From positions 197,501 through 261,500 of the forward strand of contig NC_006686.1 in the NCBI RefSeq assembly GCF_000091045.1: a stretch of 64,000 nucleotides of DNA. The letters are read 5' to 3'. A program made the position numbers and the translations under genes. Of this stretch, positions 9,678-21,719 are shown piece by piece (the first letter of the stretch is position 1; each line of letters opens with the position of its first letter). The stretch comes from Cryptococcus deneoformans JEC21. Taxonomy: Eukaryota; Basidiomycota; Tremellomycetes; Tremellales; Cryptococcaceae. A model generated the notes under the pieces. That model was given only the letters and a program-made list of their open reading frames with translations, did not search any database and was not told the origin of the DNA.

Positions 9678-11461
9678 TTACTCGGAATTAACTACGAGAC
9701 TTGGAAACGTTATAGGTGGCTCACTCATTTGTCTGCTTTCAGCAGCAAGGTTATCAGAAGATACTGAAGAAGGCCGCTGAAGTATCCTGCCCAGCTCTAG
9801 ACCAATTGTTTTTTTTTAGGCCCCAATTCACCTATCAATAAAGCTCACCTCTTATTGGAGTCATCGTTCTGTCGACCTAAAAATAATCTCTCCTGTCACC
9901 TTCGTCCTTCCGCTTCCGTATCCTGAGAAAAAAAAAAAAAGGCATACCGAGCGATCTTCAAAAATCTCTACAATATCCTTTACCCTCCCTACTGGCTTCC
10001 TTAGACGTCGTTCATCCATAGAGATAAATTTTTTGACACCTGGATTGGTTTTGACTGGTTTTGAAAATGCCACAGTCCTTGGTGTTCTTTTTTGCGTTTG
10101 TACAGGCGGAACATTCTTATCAACAGTCTCCTTGCTATGTACAGCCGCAATGTCTTTCTTATAGAGCTCAACTTCCTTTGGGTGAATCACATCCAAGGGA
10201 AGTCCCCAAGTCTTCAACACGTCTTCAAAAAGGGTATTCTGATACTGCTCGTAAGAATCAAAAGAATTATTGACGATGAAAAGACTCCCCCGTTTTGTTG
10301 GGCTCTGTTCAGAAAAAAAGACGTCGGTTAATATATTGAACTTGGGCGTCGGCGGTGTGGCGAGTAGCTGGTTCTATATATTTCAGCGTTTGTATTTTAG
10401 TAAAAGCTCACCTTGTGCGGCCCAGCACTGCTCGTCTTTTCCAAAGGTGTCTGCACAATGTCTCTGGTAAAGATCGACACTCCGGAAATATGGCCATCAT
10501 CCAATGAAAGAGGCACATCGATATACACAGGCACAGGTTTCCTGGTGACGATACTGATCTTTGAAGGGGAGCGCTTAAAAAGAAGATTGGAAGCTGATCG
10601 TACACGCCTGGTCATCGGGGTGCTAGTGGAAAATGTAGCTCGGGGTCCAAACGGAGATTGTGAAGGTCGTTTCAAATGGTGGGAGATGACTCGTTGCGTC
10701 GGAAAAGGTGGCATGGGCGGTTTGTTCTCTGGCGAGCAGGTCGTATCGCTAGTTTCAAAAGTATCAGTTGATGAAGGCGAGGGGTAAATAACATCTTTGC
10801 TGAGCTGGGCAGCTTGGACGGAAGACGTTGATATTTTTGCTCTCTGTTTGGATATCGACTTTTGCCGTTCAGTTTCTTCAGAACATTGTTCTTGCACGAC
10901 TTTAGTAGACACATTTGGGAGTTGTGGTTCTGGTGTCCTGTTCACTGGTAGTGAAGTCTGTGCATAGCATCCGAATCGATGCCGTGAGAGGGCGTGAGGA
11001 ACTGTAGTATGTGTGATCATCTATCCTCAAGGTAAAGACTAGCGCAACGTACCTTTAATTCTGGCAACCGGTTCTGGCTCCTCCGTCTCTTCTTCTTTCT
11101 CAACGAGCTCAAAACTTGACTCTGTGGCAGTCCTGCGATTTAACGTCTCCATTTTCCTGGCCACTTTGTCCAGTTTGGTATTGACCTTGAAGTCACTCTG
11201 ATTACGCATTATTTCCCCTCCTGGCCCAGGCTTCTTTTTAGCAGTAGGCTTGATTTTTGAAAGAGAGAAGGCTCGTAAGATCTGGGCCACCACTCGATCC
11301 TTCCGCTCCTTTGGATATTTATTATCTTCGACAATGTTGTCGATACCTTTCTTAGCGGTCTTGGGCTCATCTGTGGCGTGATCGAGGTTACAGGACGGCG
11401 GGGGTTTTATAAGCTTCGAGTGGGCGCTCTTGTTCTTTTCTACTTCTTTGAGTTTAATCAT
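9678..11461 (-). CDS. uncharacterised 500-aa fungal protein
   Basis: I do not recognise this protein. Minus-strand exons 11053-11461, 10412-11001, 9948-10304, 9849-9876 and 9678-9796 give 500 aa with all phases consistent. The first ATG in the frame is at 11461 (MIKLKEVEKNKSAHSKLI); codons further upstream open only with TTG. The N-terminal third is basic and Lys-rich (KIKPTAKKKPGPGGE), the middle is Ser/Thr/Pro-rich (SPSSTDTFETSDTT) and the last part is more regular (SLFIVNNSFDSYEQYQNTL, DVLKTWGLPLDVIHPKEV). The C-terminal exon ends EPPITFPSLVVNSE. Overall it looks like a mostly disordered nuclear or regulatory protein; that is inference. The 28-nt exon 4 and the exon bounded by a poly-T tract near 9930 are the least certain parts. 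Confidence 0.6.
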
Positions 11462-11946
11462 AATAGGGATAGTTAGAAGAGGTGGTGTCGCTGTCAAGAA
11501 AATGAAGATGGCTTGAAAAGTATTTGGGTCTGAAGAGTGACAGGAGGTTTGAAAGGTCACAGTTGGATACGAAGAAAAACTAAGTCGCGGTTGAGTCAAC
11601 TGGGTAAAGGAGGTCTGTGCGCATTTTGTTTAGGAGTACAAGGCAGTACAGAAGTTGATTCCAGATAGAAGGGCGAGCCATCCATCCAGCTCCCGGCTGA
11701 GCTTTTTTTACGGATCTCATATGCATCATGCATGTAATAGAGTATGTCGAGAGGATCAGTGCGGCCACATGTGGCAAGTCCCCCGGGACTCCCCTTCGCC
11801 ACCGGCGATGTCCATGTTGGTCGGCCGATTCCGAATGTGACCGGTGACCATCGCCAACTTTGTTATTCTCGTCGTCTTCGTCGTCCCGCCTGACAAATTC
11901 CCTGCCGCTCTGCTACTCCCCCAGCTGAACCCCCCCTCCCCCGGCC
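11462..11946. promoter_or_regulatory. divergent intergenic region
   Basis: Shared upstream region of the uncharacterised minus-strand gene and the plus-strand J-protein gene. A minus-strand frame (11580-11802) within it shows no domain. The 60 bp before the J-protein ATG are CT-rich, as is common for fungal 5' leaders. No defined operator was seen. Confidence 0.5.
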
Positions 11947-13106
11947 ATGCTTTCCTTCGGAGTCACCGTCCGTCCCCTCGCTGTAACGTCTCGCCTCCAT
12001 TCTCCCACCGTCCACATGTGGCGTCGCAATGCTCATACAGCAGCCATGTCAGACGACTCACTCGATCAGGGCTCGTCATCGTCTTACGGGGGTTCTGCAT
12101 CACAAGGTCACCCTGGGAAGGGAAAGGGGCGGCAGGATCCCTTAGCTCAGAGCTATAGGTTCCCAGAAAAAGGGAGAAATGGGGGACCACCAGACCCGTT
12201 TGAGGTTATGGCGTTGGATAGAAGTGCTACTCAGCAAGAGGTCAAGCAGCAATGTAAGTAGTGCCTGCCACAATCAGCGGAATAAGAGCCAAGATGGTCT
12301 TACTTGTTCAGACTACAAACTGGCTCTCCTGCTACACCCCGATTCCTCCCACCCTTCATCGTCCCCCGATCACTTTGCAACTCTCAACAAAGCCTACAAC
12401 CTGCTCTCGAAACAGTCCTCACGCTCCGCATTCCTCAAAACCGGCTACGGATGGGATGTTTCCACATCCTCTGGCGGTACCCAGACATGGTCAGATTCCC
12501 TTATGCGAGCTGAAATCGCAAGGCGGCGAAATGGAGGTGCGGCCGCGTGGAGCGGTGCGAGTAGGAGGTATAGAGATAGCGATGCAGGTAGAGGGGCTTG
12601 GGGAGGGTTTGATGGATCTCAAGGATGGAGACCGTACGAGGATCCGAGCAAGGGCTTTAGTCCTCCCACGTCAGGTCCAGCTGAGGAGAGGTACATGTCA
12701 AATCCGAGATTCCTTGCTGTCGTTGGTGTGGCTGTAAGGTTCTCATATTATGTTGTCGCGAGTAAGGCTGACAGGTTTTTAGAGTGCTGTCATAGCGTGG
12801 GTGCATTGGCATAGACTAGGTTACGCAACAGAAACCCACCGCGACATGCTTGACAAGCAAAACATTGAGTATGTCGTTCAAAGAGGAAACAAAGAAAAAG
12901 CTTTTTGTTGACCAACCCCCTGCAGCGCCTCGCGAGCTTTAGCACAAGCGCGTTACGAAGCAGCTACACATGGACGCGTACGACGAGAGCAAATACGACG
13001 TCGCGTTCGTGAAGCCGAGGTGTTGAAGGAGTTGGAAAAGGCAGAGCAGGGGCATATTGCTGTCGCAGGGCCGCCAACAGCTTATCCTCCTTCGAACCGG
13101 GAGTGA
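11947..13106 (+). CDS. membrane-anchored mitochondrial-type J-domain protein
   Basis: Predicted Hsp70 co-chaperone. Exons 11947-12253, 12312-12733, 12783-12868 and 12926-13106 give 331 aa. The first 33 residues are rich in Arg/Ser/His without acidic residues (MLSFGVTVRPLAVTSRL), consistent with a mitochondrial presequence. The J domain starts at about residue 83 (DPFEVMALDRSATQQEVKQ), and the HPD motif is at 111-113 (LALLLHPDSS), formed right after the first splice. Helices III-IV follow (FATLNKAYNLLSKQSSR). After a Gly/Arg-rich linker, residues about 233-252 (FLAVVGVASAVIAWVHW) form a single transmembrane helix and the tail is charged. The layout (presequence, J domain, late membrane anchor) resembles yeast Jid1; orthology is not proven. 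Confidence 0.8.
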
Positions 13107-13282
13107 AAGAAGGAATCTATCATTTGTATGCATGCCAAATCTAGTGCAATAGCAGTACAACCCAAGGGACCAGCACCAACCACCAATCGACTCTATATCT
13201 CGTCTCCCCGCTCGTCGCTTTCGCACTTGTGTTGGAAGCACATGGGGTCCTGCCATCAGCGCGTTGCCTACTCGGAAATGAC

Positions 13283-15215
13283 TCACCCATGGGGTTTAGA
13301 ATAAATGGGAGTCGGTATCCAGCCTACAAAATCAGCTCGCTCCTTTCGAATTATCGCTCACCATAGGTCATCCCAGTCTGCATCGACCAATCCGCCGCCT
13401 GCTCCGTCTTCCACGTCCACATCACCCAACCGGACTATGATTTCCGTTAGCCATTCGTTACATTGACGGCCTAACGACTTACCGCTTGCTCATAAACCCA
13501 GGTCTGAGTCTCGAACGACTTTGCTAAATACTCGACATACTCGGCAGAAAACTTGCTAGGGTCGGCGCCCGTCTTACCGTCGCAGTTACCCGGATACTGG
13601 AGCCTGTTGACTTGTTTAGAAAGTCCGATTCGTCTGAGGCCGATATGACTCACGCCGCAGATGTGTTGAGAGTGTTATCATACCGCGATCCCACCCCTCG
13701 ACCATTCAACCAGTACGCGCAATCCGTGTTGGCCGCTAATGCTCAGTCTACCGCCCCCAACCAGAGTCACTTACGGACGAATTCCCCAACGATGGTCCAG
13801 TGAACGTTGTTGGAAGCGACCAAATAATCTTGCTGGCCGCAATACCAATCCAAACTCTCCGAATATCCCATCGTGATCAGACTTGGGTCAAACCTAACAA
13901 ATCAGCTAATATATCTCTGAACGCCAACCCTACATTGTGTATATATGCTGACTTGTTAACGCCAAGGCTCTCAACTACTCGACTTACTGTATCCATCGCA
14001 ACATTATTATAACTCGATTCTTGCATAAACGCTTCCCAAGTCTGCAACCCTTGAAACCCTTCGTCGATCGCCACAACCACTTTGCTCGCCCCATCATTAC
14101 TCCGCACAGTCCGATATCCTGCCTGGTAATAGCTCTTCAAGATATTAAGCTCGCTGGTCGAGTAAGGAAATGGTTCATTGACGAGCTCGATGGCAATGAC
14201 AGTGTTATTGTAGAACGATTGGGAAAATTCAGCTGTCAGGACTTGAAGGGTGGAAAGAGTACGCGAGATGTTGGTATCGTTGGTGAACCATTCTCTTACG
14301 CCTCGGATACCACTGGAGTGTGTATCAGTGCCGTGTCATGTGCGAATTGTGCTTACGAATTGTCAAAGCCGTTTTGTCCACCTATTTGAACAGAACAGCA
14401 CACAAAAGTGAGCGTTACATTTATAAATCGGCCTCAGAACAAAGTTCTTACCTGGGCAGCCATGAACATCCACCATCACCTTTTAATCGTCAGTTCTTCT
14501 TCTCCACCTTGCATCAAACATTCTAATACCAACTTTCAGGTTTAAACTAGAAGCCCATGTTACTGCTAATTTGAGGTAATCATATGCGCCTACCAGATAC
14601 GGTTCCCCATTCTCTAGAGGTATGACAGACCAAACTGTCAATTTATCAGTATATATTGACTAGATTGTGACTTACAGCCAATTTGAATCCTAATCGTGTT
14701 GAGCCCTACAGCTGCGATGCTGTTCTCCGCCAGTTAATAGCTGCTTTTGGTCAATGAAAGAGGTGGACGACTCACTTGTGAAGCTCTGTGTATGAGAACC
14801 ATGTGTTCCAATGATTTGTTATCTCATCCATCGTATCGCTCTGATTATTCATATACACTCCGTATGTCCACTCATCTACCACCCAGTCCGGCTTTCCTTC
14901 AAAGATAGAAGGAGTTATCCAGGGCTATATTGCCTCGAGCGAGGAGTTTATCATCAGGATGGATGAAACTAACATACACAAAGGTACACGATGATAGGAA
15001 GGCGAAGAACTTACCTCCAGAACTAACCAACCACCAATATTGACTCCTCGCATAGGATCTAATCCCCACGTGAAACCTGGGGCAAGAGTTGTGCGTTTAT
15101 TTAAAATCACACTGCCATCATTGCCTAATGGAGCTAGTGGTCGGACAGGCGAGGCGATGGCAGGTATGAGAAAATGCGATAACAAGATGATGGGGCATGG
15201 CGAAAGTTTGACCAT
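13283..15215 (-). CDS. exo-1,3-beta-glucanase, GH5 family
   Basis: Secreted cell-wall glucan hydrolase (EXG1-type GH5). Thirteen minus-strand exons: 15015-15215, 14776-14924, 14676-14719, 14534-14634, 14452-14479, 14357-14381, 13988-14312, 13934-13947, 13775-13893, 13654-13735, 13483-13603, 13362-13434 and 13283-13323; 440 aa, all phases consistent. Residues 1-21 (MVKLSPCPIILLSHFLIPAIA) form a signal peptide. [20 protein letters not shown] is the family signature. ELVNEPFPY supplies the acid/base Glu229 and HWTIVGEFVP the nucleophile Glu333. Exon 8 is a 14-nt microexon encoding HIYT plus two bases; without it the block MDTHIYTMFDPSL cannot form. Exons 5 and 6 are only 28 and 25 nt. The donor of intron 4 is a less usual GTTGGT. 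Confidence 0.9.
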
Positions 15216-15928
15216 GTCGTTGATCTACCAGAAGCCAAGATAAGAGTGTGGATAGCTCAAGGAATGGAGCGTTATGACCTACTTAGTAACAGGCATTAGA
15301 GAAGAAATATTTTCTGATTTCTGGTTATCGCTCTCTGCATGCACCGTCACATTTCCAGCCTTCCTTTCCGGTGCACAATAGGCGCATGCACCCACAGTGC
15401 AGCAGGCGTGCTTCAAAGCTATGGAATGATAATCAACTCAACAAACGGGATGCACAGTGCAGACGCACAAAAAAGGCAGCGATCAATGATCAAACAATGA
15501 AAAAGGTTACTTCCGATCAAAAAACATACGTCGCACGTCCATTGATCCTTCTTTCAACAATGAACGAAGTATACATGACCTAAATGCATAGCGTTTACTG
15601 CCCTTTCAAATCGAGCATCCAGACCATATTGGGACAAAAAGCCTGCTTGACAAATGACAGTTCTCATCTGAAGGTCATATCATCGACCTCCTTGCACGCC
15701 TACCCATCAATCAAAGTGATCTTCTTATGTCGCGCTCTTTCTTAGAATAATGGTGAAAGCCGCGCTGTTCTCATTGAGGGCTCCAATAGTAACTGAAACA
15801 TTATTACTCGTACTGGACCATTGTACTCTTTTCGTTCCTACATCAAAACGAACCAGGAACAAATGAATGCATTCATAGTATAATCATACATAATGATTTA
15901 TAAGAAGCCTTCTTCATTTAGATCAACT
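15216..15928. other. intergenic, glucanase promoter side
   Basis: Between the start of the glucanase gene and the stop of DIS3, both on the minus strand; it should contain the glucanase promoter and the DIS3 terminator. Only short frames occur, none with coding features. Duplicated GCATGCACCC/ACAGTGCAG-type words near 15,340-15,460 are weak repeats. Confidence 0.55.
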
Positions 15929-18900
15929 CTACAAAGTGTCGGAATCGACAGGCTCCACCATAATCATCTTCACCTTGCCCCTTTGAGTGTTTTCATCCTT
16001 CTCGATGGAGATATCTACCATGATCTTGTCAAACACCGCTACAACGACCTCACCAGATGGAGAAGGGACGGAGATGGTGTAGTTTTCGGCATCATAGGTG
16101 TGCAATTCCTTGTGGAAAGTGACAAGTCCCTCCAAGCCGAGCCTATATATGAAGTCAGCCATTGTAAAAGTAGGCACAGGAAGGCAGAAAAAGAAAAGTG
16201 CTCACTTGGGAACAAACACCGCCAGACCGTTCTTGAATGTTCTAACGACCCATGCCTCTTCCTTCCTTCTCACGCCAATCTCCTCGCCAGTACCCTTACC
16301 CTTCAAAGTCAAACTGACATAGAATTCCACACTCGCCCTGCCGGCCATTTGCGCAAGCCTATGTCGTTTGTTGACAGTAGACAAGATCCTTTCGACATGG
16401 GATTTAGATTGAAGGGAGGGATGGAGAGGGGTATAGTTGATGGCCGCAGCAAGCTGGCGGTGCGCGAGGACGTCGGCATATCGGCGGATTGGGGACTGCC
16501 GAGTGTCTTGTCAGTGTAAACGTTGGGAAAGTTGTGGGATTAACTTACAGTAAAATGGGTGTAGATGGGGCTAGCCAAACCATAATGTCCATAAGACTCC
16601 TTGGATACACTTCCAGAACAGAAATACTCTGCCGAAAGCATGCATCGTGTAGCCATAATCCTCACAAGGGTGTTGAATTCTGGTTCTCCAGCAATCTATC
16701 CTATTATCAGTAATCATCTATGAACTACAGGAAAGTGACTTACAACACAAGCATCGAGGGAATCGGCCAAAGCCTTGGAGGTGGACACATCAAGCGTTAT
16801 TCCCTTTCTCTTCATTAAGATATCCTGCAGCACCTCGAAATTGGTTTTTGGTGGCGGAGAATGTCTTCTCAGAACAGCAGTAGCCGGGAAAACCTCTTGG
16901 ATCTTCTTGGCGACCCAGATATTGGCAAGCAGCATGAACTCTTCTACAAGACTATTCGTTTCAAGAAGCTTCTTTTGCTCGACGTTGATAGGCTCAGCGG
17001 ATTCGGATGAAGCGAGGTGGATTTTAAGTTCGGGAGAGGACAGGGAAAGGGCGCCGGCGCGCATGCGAGCGTCTTTCAATTTGATAGCGAGGTGGTTCAA
17101 AAGGCGAATGGAGTTTGTGAGCGGGTCGTTCATAGATCTGCATGCGGACGTTAGTGTTGTTGCTTGGGTCATTACCCAAACCCGGTCCGCAAGACAACTC
17201 ACTTATCATCCTTGCGTAATTGAGCGGCTTCGTACGTGAATGCCTCTTTGGACGAGATCACACTCTTGACGAACCTTACGTCAACAACTTCTGCATCTTG
17301 GTTCAATTCCTGATGTGTACGGTTGTGTCAGTGCGATGCCATTTGAGGAAAAAAGAGGACAAAAGGAGGACAATTGAAAGGAAACATACCCAAATAACAC
17401 TAAATGCCAATCTCTCGACAAATGGCCTCAATGAACAAAGGTTAGTACCTAACAAAGAAGGAAGCATATCGATTCGCTTATCGACGAGGTAAACAGTGGT
17501 ACCACGCGAGGCAGCTTCGGAATCCATAGGATTATCGGGATGGACAAAGTGTGACACGTCGGCGATATCTGCATTGTTGATGAAATTAGAACCTTCTCCG
17601 CAAGGTGAACGAGGAAAAGTGGACTTACGGACACCAGCTTCGATATTACCGTTCGGCAACCTCCTCGCATGTAGTGCATCATCGATATCCTGACATCCAG
17701 GGGGATCAATACTGCAGATATCCAAATCTCTCAAATCTTCTCTATCCCTCCACTCCAAACATTCCATATCCTTCTTGGGGACGACCCAATTGTCTCCTTC
17801 GGCCGGAAGACAGTTCAAGATAGCCTTTCCAAAAGGTCGATATGGAACCTCGTACTCAAGGAGAAGGGACTCCTGCTCCGCTTCTTTGGAGGCAACTTTA
17901 CCCAGCGCACGAACGAAGTGGCCATCGGGATAACGGGAGGTGGGGGACCAGTTATCAATGGTAACTAAAATTTTTTGGTCCACCAATTGGGGAGCTTGGC
18001 GAGTCCTAAGACGGATACGGGGAAGAGCACGAGAGAGGGGAGTGGCGAAGACTGTTTGTTGTGCGAGGGAAGTGAAGGCCGAGTCGGAAAGAGATGAACG
18101 GTCAAGGTGACATACATATCTGTTTAAAGGTTTAGCATGGGATCGATAATGAAAGACAAACAAGACCGAACTTACGCTCTCCAGTTACGTTTAACAATAC
18201 CGACGACTCGACCTGTAGGCAGAATTTCCTTCTTGTTCTTCTTGGCATCGTCCGTCTCTAGCCTTTCCTGTTTCTCCTTAACGAATTCCTTATCGGCTAC
18301 TCCACCACTCTCGTCGTCTTCCACATCATCATCCCTCAAAGCTATATCTTGATCAACAACCTCTTCTCTGGGGGCTTTCCATTCAGTTTCGGGGAAGATT
18401 TCAACCACAACGACGTCGCCATTGACACTTCTGTTCATTGCTTGCCTGCCCACCAACAAGACAGGTCGTACAAGCCCAGGAACGTTAACAGTGCCTTCAA
18501 GGTAATTGTACTGGTTCGCGTTAAAGTGACCTTGGTGGTAACGTCCCGTTTTGACACCTGCGAGAAGTGTATCCTGAGGAAGATAGTCGGGGTAGATACG
18601 GCGACTTCTGCGCTCGACAACCTCAATTTCGTCTACACCACCGACGACGAGGTCGACAAGTTTTTCTCGCTCAGCGGGTTCTAGACCATCGACGTACTCC
18701 CTTGCACTAACAGCCACAATCCCTTGCTCGGCGGCGAGCCCACGGTTGGCAGCATCATCGGTGAGTAAGATGAGGGAAGGGGCATTGGACGCGAGTCGGG
18801 ACAAGTGCTCGGCGTAAAAAAGGACAGTCTGGCGGATTGCTCGGTCATTACGATCGTTGATCTTTTCCCTGCCATGCTCTTCATCTACTTCCCGAACAGT

Positions 18901-19448
18901 AGCGGTCTCACGACGCTCTTCATTCCACCACACCCAGATGAGACGATCTTCATCCTGGATAAGCTGTTGAAGACGATTGTATAAAGGAAGAGAACGGTGA
19001 CGAGTTTCGCGGATAGTGGTGGAAGGGATGATGAGGGGAAGTTGTGCCGGGAGAGACTGGAGCAAGTCCATCTACAGAAAGTTTAGTAGCGACTATGCAG
19101 GGTAAAAGAGGACATACCTGGTGGAGCACAATATTGGTGTCAATGACGAGGTAGTGGCCATTCCCTGCAAACTTTGTATGTTGTAAATATCCGGTCCTGG
19201 GGAGGACAGGCTTGTATCCTGGGAACTGTGCACATTGATGGCAGTCTTGGTATCCACAGGGGATATCATCACGGACATATCTTTCTCGGAAGACTGGCCT
19301 TTGTCAGCGTTGGTAAGAAGAGAAGAGACTCACTGTTTATGACTTTCCCCCTTGCGGTTTTCTTGAGAAATTTATTTTGAGAAAGGTGCTGGTCCTCTCT
19401 TGTGCGCTTGAGGATGGTGATGGGGGGATGCGACTTCACTGCTGCCAT
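15929..19448 (-). CDS. DIS3: exosome catalytic subunit DIS3/Rrp44
   Basis: Essential 3'-5' exoribonuclease and endonuclease of the RNA exosome. Ten minus-strand exons: 19334-19448, 19118-19293, 18176-19071, 17629-18119, 17390-17568, 17203-17309, 16744-17137, 16549-16695, 16206-16495 and 15929-16142; 1002 aa, matching the usual size. The N-terminal CR3 motif has Cys51, Cys56 and Cys59 ([13 protein letters not shown]). The PIN domain begins [13 protein letters not shown] with catalytic Asp90. Cold-shock domains follow ([15 protein letters not shown]). The RNB site [13 protein letters not shown] has D534, D540, D542 and D543 in the required spacing. Later blocks include [14 protein letters not shown]-type EYFCSGSVS and the [18 protein letters not shown] signature, then a C-terminal S1 domain. 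It is the last host gene before the transposon block. Confidence 0.95.
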
Positions 19449-20650
19449 TGTCGTTGAGGAGTGGAGATATGTCGAGATGAATAATCACCAGTTACAGGAG
19501 AACAGCTGCAAGTAAAGATAAATATTATATTCAATCAGTGATTACACATTCGCGGACATTGCCGCCTCACCCTTCCGCAGATCCGGAACCTTCAAATCCG
19601 GACATTGGGCAGATCCGGAACCCTTCTGAGTGCATTCACGTTGTCTGTCACACACCGTACAGACAGTTGAGATCCGGACATTTGGGCAGATCCGGATCCG
19701 GAACCTCTTGGGAGGCCAACTTCCGGATCTCCAGTCCATAGGTTTCTTCAGTCTGTCTACAGTTTCTATATCATCTTCTAACGTGTATGCACACTTCACA
19801 ACTTGCAAATATTCCGAAAGTGTTATCACAGCGGTCAAACATAACAATGCCTCTCTTTTCAATCTTGACAGCCCCCCAAGCCGCCTACAATGAAGAAGGG
19901 ACTTGTCATCCTCACAAAGATCATTCGGCAACGAAAGGAGGAACTGTAGAAAAAGGGATCTTTGACAGGTGAGGAGAAGTATGAGCTAGGACAATAGTCT
20001 CAACCTCTGCGGATGAACAATGTCTCGTCGACCGATTTGGCGATATGCTCAAGAAGATGGGTGCCAGAGCATTGCGCACAAGGACGTATCCGGCTTTGCC
20101 TCAGACATGGTCTGGGTGGCAGTCATCGAAACAGGAGGAGTCGTGAAGGAAGGAGACTATGAGTCGCTCCCATTGTGTAAGCCGTCTCTACTTGTCGGCC
20201 CTTTTAGGGTTTGGAAGATACTGATCAGATTTATTGTACGTAGCGCAGGCTACTGATGCTGAGTCTGCTGAGGCAATTACTAAACAGTACCTTGCAAAAG
20301 ACTCACGGCCTAAGATCCCCAGGTCAAACTAGCCTTTGCCGGTTCCGCTCGTTTATTTGCATCCAAACCAATCGTCTGTGTCAGAATTCGGTCTCGGAAA
20401 GTGTTGCTACATTACTCAAGAGGATCAACATGAAGCGCAAGAAGAACCCCTATGGGCAAGATAGGCTCGATTTAATGACTGCTTGGAGAAAGGTACTTCC
20501 CAAAGCCTTCATCACATACTAGATTTCGACGTGGGAGTCGCAATTTCCAAACCCCTCTTCGTGGGGATAAAACTTTAGCTCTTAACGAGCCTTGTGTCTG
20601 CACCAAGAAATCGCGCATTGTGATATTGATTTCTTTGGAAAAACGTGAGT
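19449..20650. other. boundary region between DIS3 promoter and transposon block
   Basis: The first hundred bases should carry the DIS3 promoter. After about 19,560 the sequence is repeat-derived: a CCGGATC-rich segment shared with 26,298-26,610, then degenerate frames with interrupted coding character (for example 20,256-20,522). These frames are probably the decayed N-terminal part of the KDZ transposase that follows. No host gene is seen. Confidence 0.5.
19611..19800. repeat. CCGGATC-rich repeat, copy 1
   Basis: Contains GCAGATCCGGAACCC, ACCGTACAGACAGTTGAG and GGCCAACTTCCGGATCTC in the same order as 26,298-26,427, then TCTACAGTTTCTAT as at 26,556. No terminal inverted repeats are seen here, so this is probably a degraded relative of the internal part of the terminal-inverted-repeat element at 26,284-26,755. 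Confidence 0.65.
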
Positions 20651-21560
20651 ACTATTAGTCGGACAATCGATCAAAACATTCTAACCAGTTTCTCAAGAAT
20701 GACAAAAAGATGTCCAATTTTGCTCCTGTAACTCTGAACCTATTTGTCTCATCGAAAGAGGTTTTATGCCAGTTACGGATGACTTTCCTGGAGACTGCGA
20801 TCTCATTCCGATTGCTTAGTTTTTTTATTCTATATGGCAAGATGTGCCTATTGCTGTCCAAGGATTTGCGGATGGTTTGTTTGCCTGGCAATCTCAACTA
20901 AATGGAGTCATCAGAGCAAAGGGATCTCATAAGGTAAGCACTTGCCTCCTTTCATAAAACTTTTTTTATCTATCCAATGCCTCTGCTAATGTGGCCATAC
21001 AGGCTCGCAACGGAGGGCCTCTTATACGCCAATCCACGCAGTTTTATTGCGAACAACTTCTTCGCCAGAGAAAAGCCATTGATAAAGCTGTAAACAAATA
21101 TCTATGAGACATTGTGGCTGGGCAGTGCCCATGTTGTTTTGGGCTGCGAAAGGAGCAGGACCTGCCATCTGGTATTGCGGATTTTGTCATCGCTTGTGAC
21201 GGCAATTTCGAACACTCCTGTCCAACAGCTGCAGCTCAGAACGATTTTCCAAAGAATCACCCAGACTTATTTTTAAAAACTAATCGGCTCGATAAAGCTC
21301 GTTTAGCGGTCTTAGCAAATGGAGGAAACACCACCAAAATACAATTTGATGACAGTGTAAGTACCTATAATGTCTGTTTCACAAGGATAGCTTGTTGCTG
21401 ATGGATTTATGGTCTCCAGACCTGTTCGGGCACTGGAAGGCCAAGGACAATGGTGTCTCTGATAGTGCTTTCAAACACAAAATGATACTGGCCTTTTTGG
21501 AATGGTTTGTCGCCATGAGATAGGACTCAAAGCTAATCAATAAACCTTGTCAAAACTGGG
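20650..21560 (+). pseudogene. KDZ-type transposase remnant
   Basis: Degenerate transposase of the Kyakuja-Dileera-Zisupton group (family recognised from block order, not by a search). Frames interrupted by stops and apparent shifts encode a hydrophobic block around 20,750-20,900 (IWQDVPIAVQGFADGLFAW), then PLIRQSTQFYCEQLL, then AGQCPCCFGL (21,114 onward). DFVIACDGNFEHSCP, the diagnostic cysteine and D-x-N-F blocks, follow. Around 21,470-21,550 the reading TGLFGMVCRHEIGLK matches the later C-R-H-D/E block. An in-frame stop lies between AVNKYL and IVAGQC. One or two short introns are plausible (for example near 20,935). The element cannot encode an intact protein. Confidence 0.65.
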
Positions 21561-21719
21561 GAGAAGTGAGTACTACATCAATCACGGTTTTTCCATGCTT
21601 ATGCTCATAACTGGCTATGTTAGATGAGGTACAATCCTCGTCTGATCACTGGCTTTGGTTTCAGTGATGGTGAAAACTCAGAAATTCTGGTCAAAACTTT
21701 CACCACCTGTCAGGCTTAA

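Noticed and set aside
9923..9947. 25-nt intron (GTATGCC to CTCAG) in the 500-aa gene
   Set aside because: Too short for a spliceosomal intron; a 71-nt intron ending at 9877 fits the frame and leads to two further coherent exons.
11462..11599. N-terminal extension of the 500-aa protein to 11,599
   Set aside because: The extension opens only with TTG; the first ATG in frame is at 11,461, and the extra residues look like an untranslated leader.
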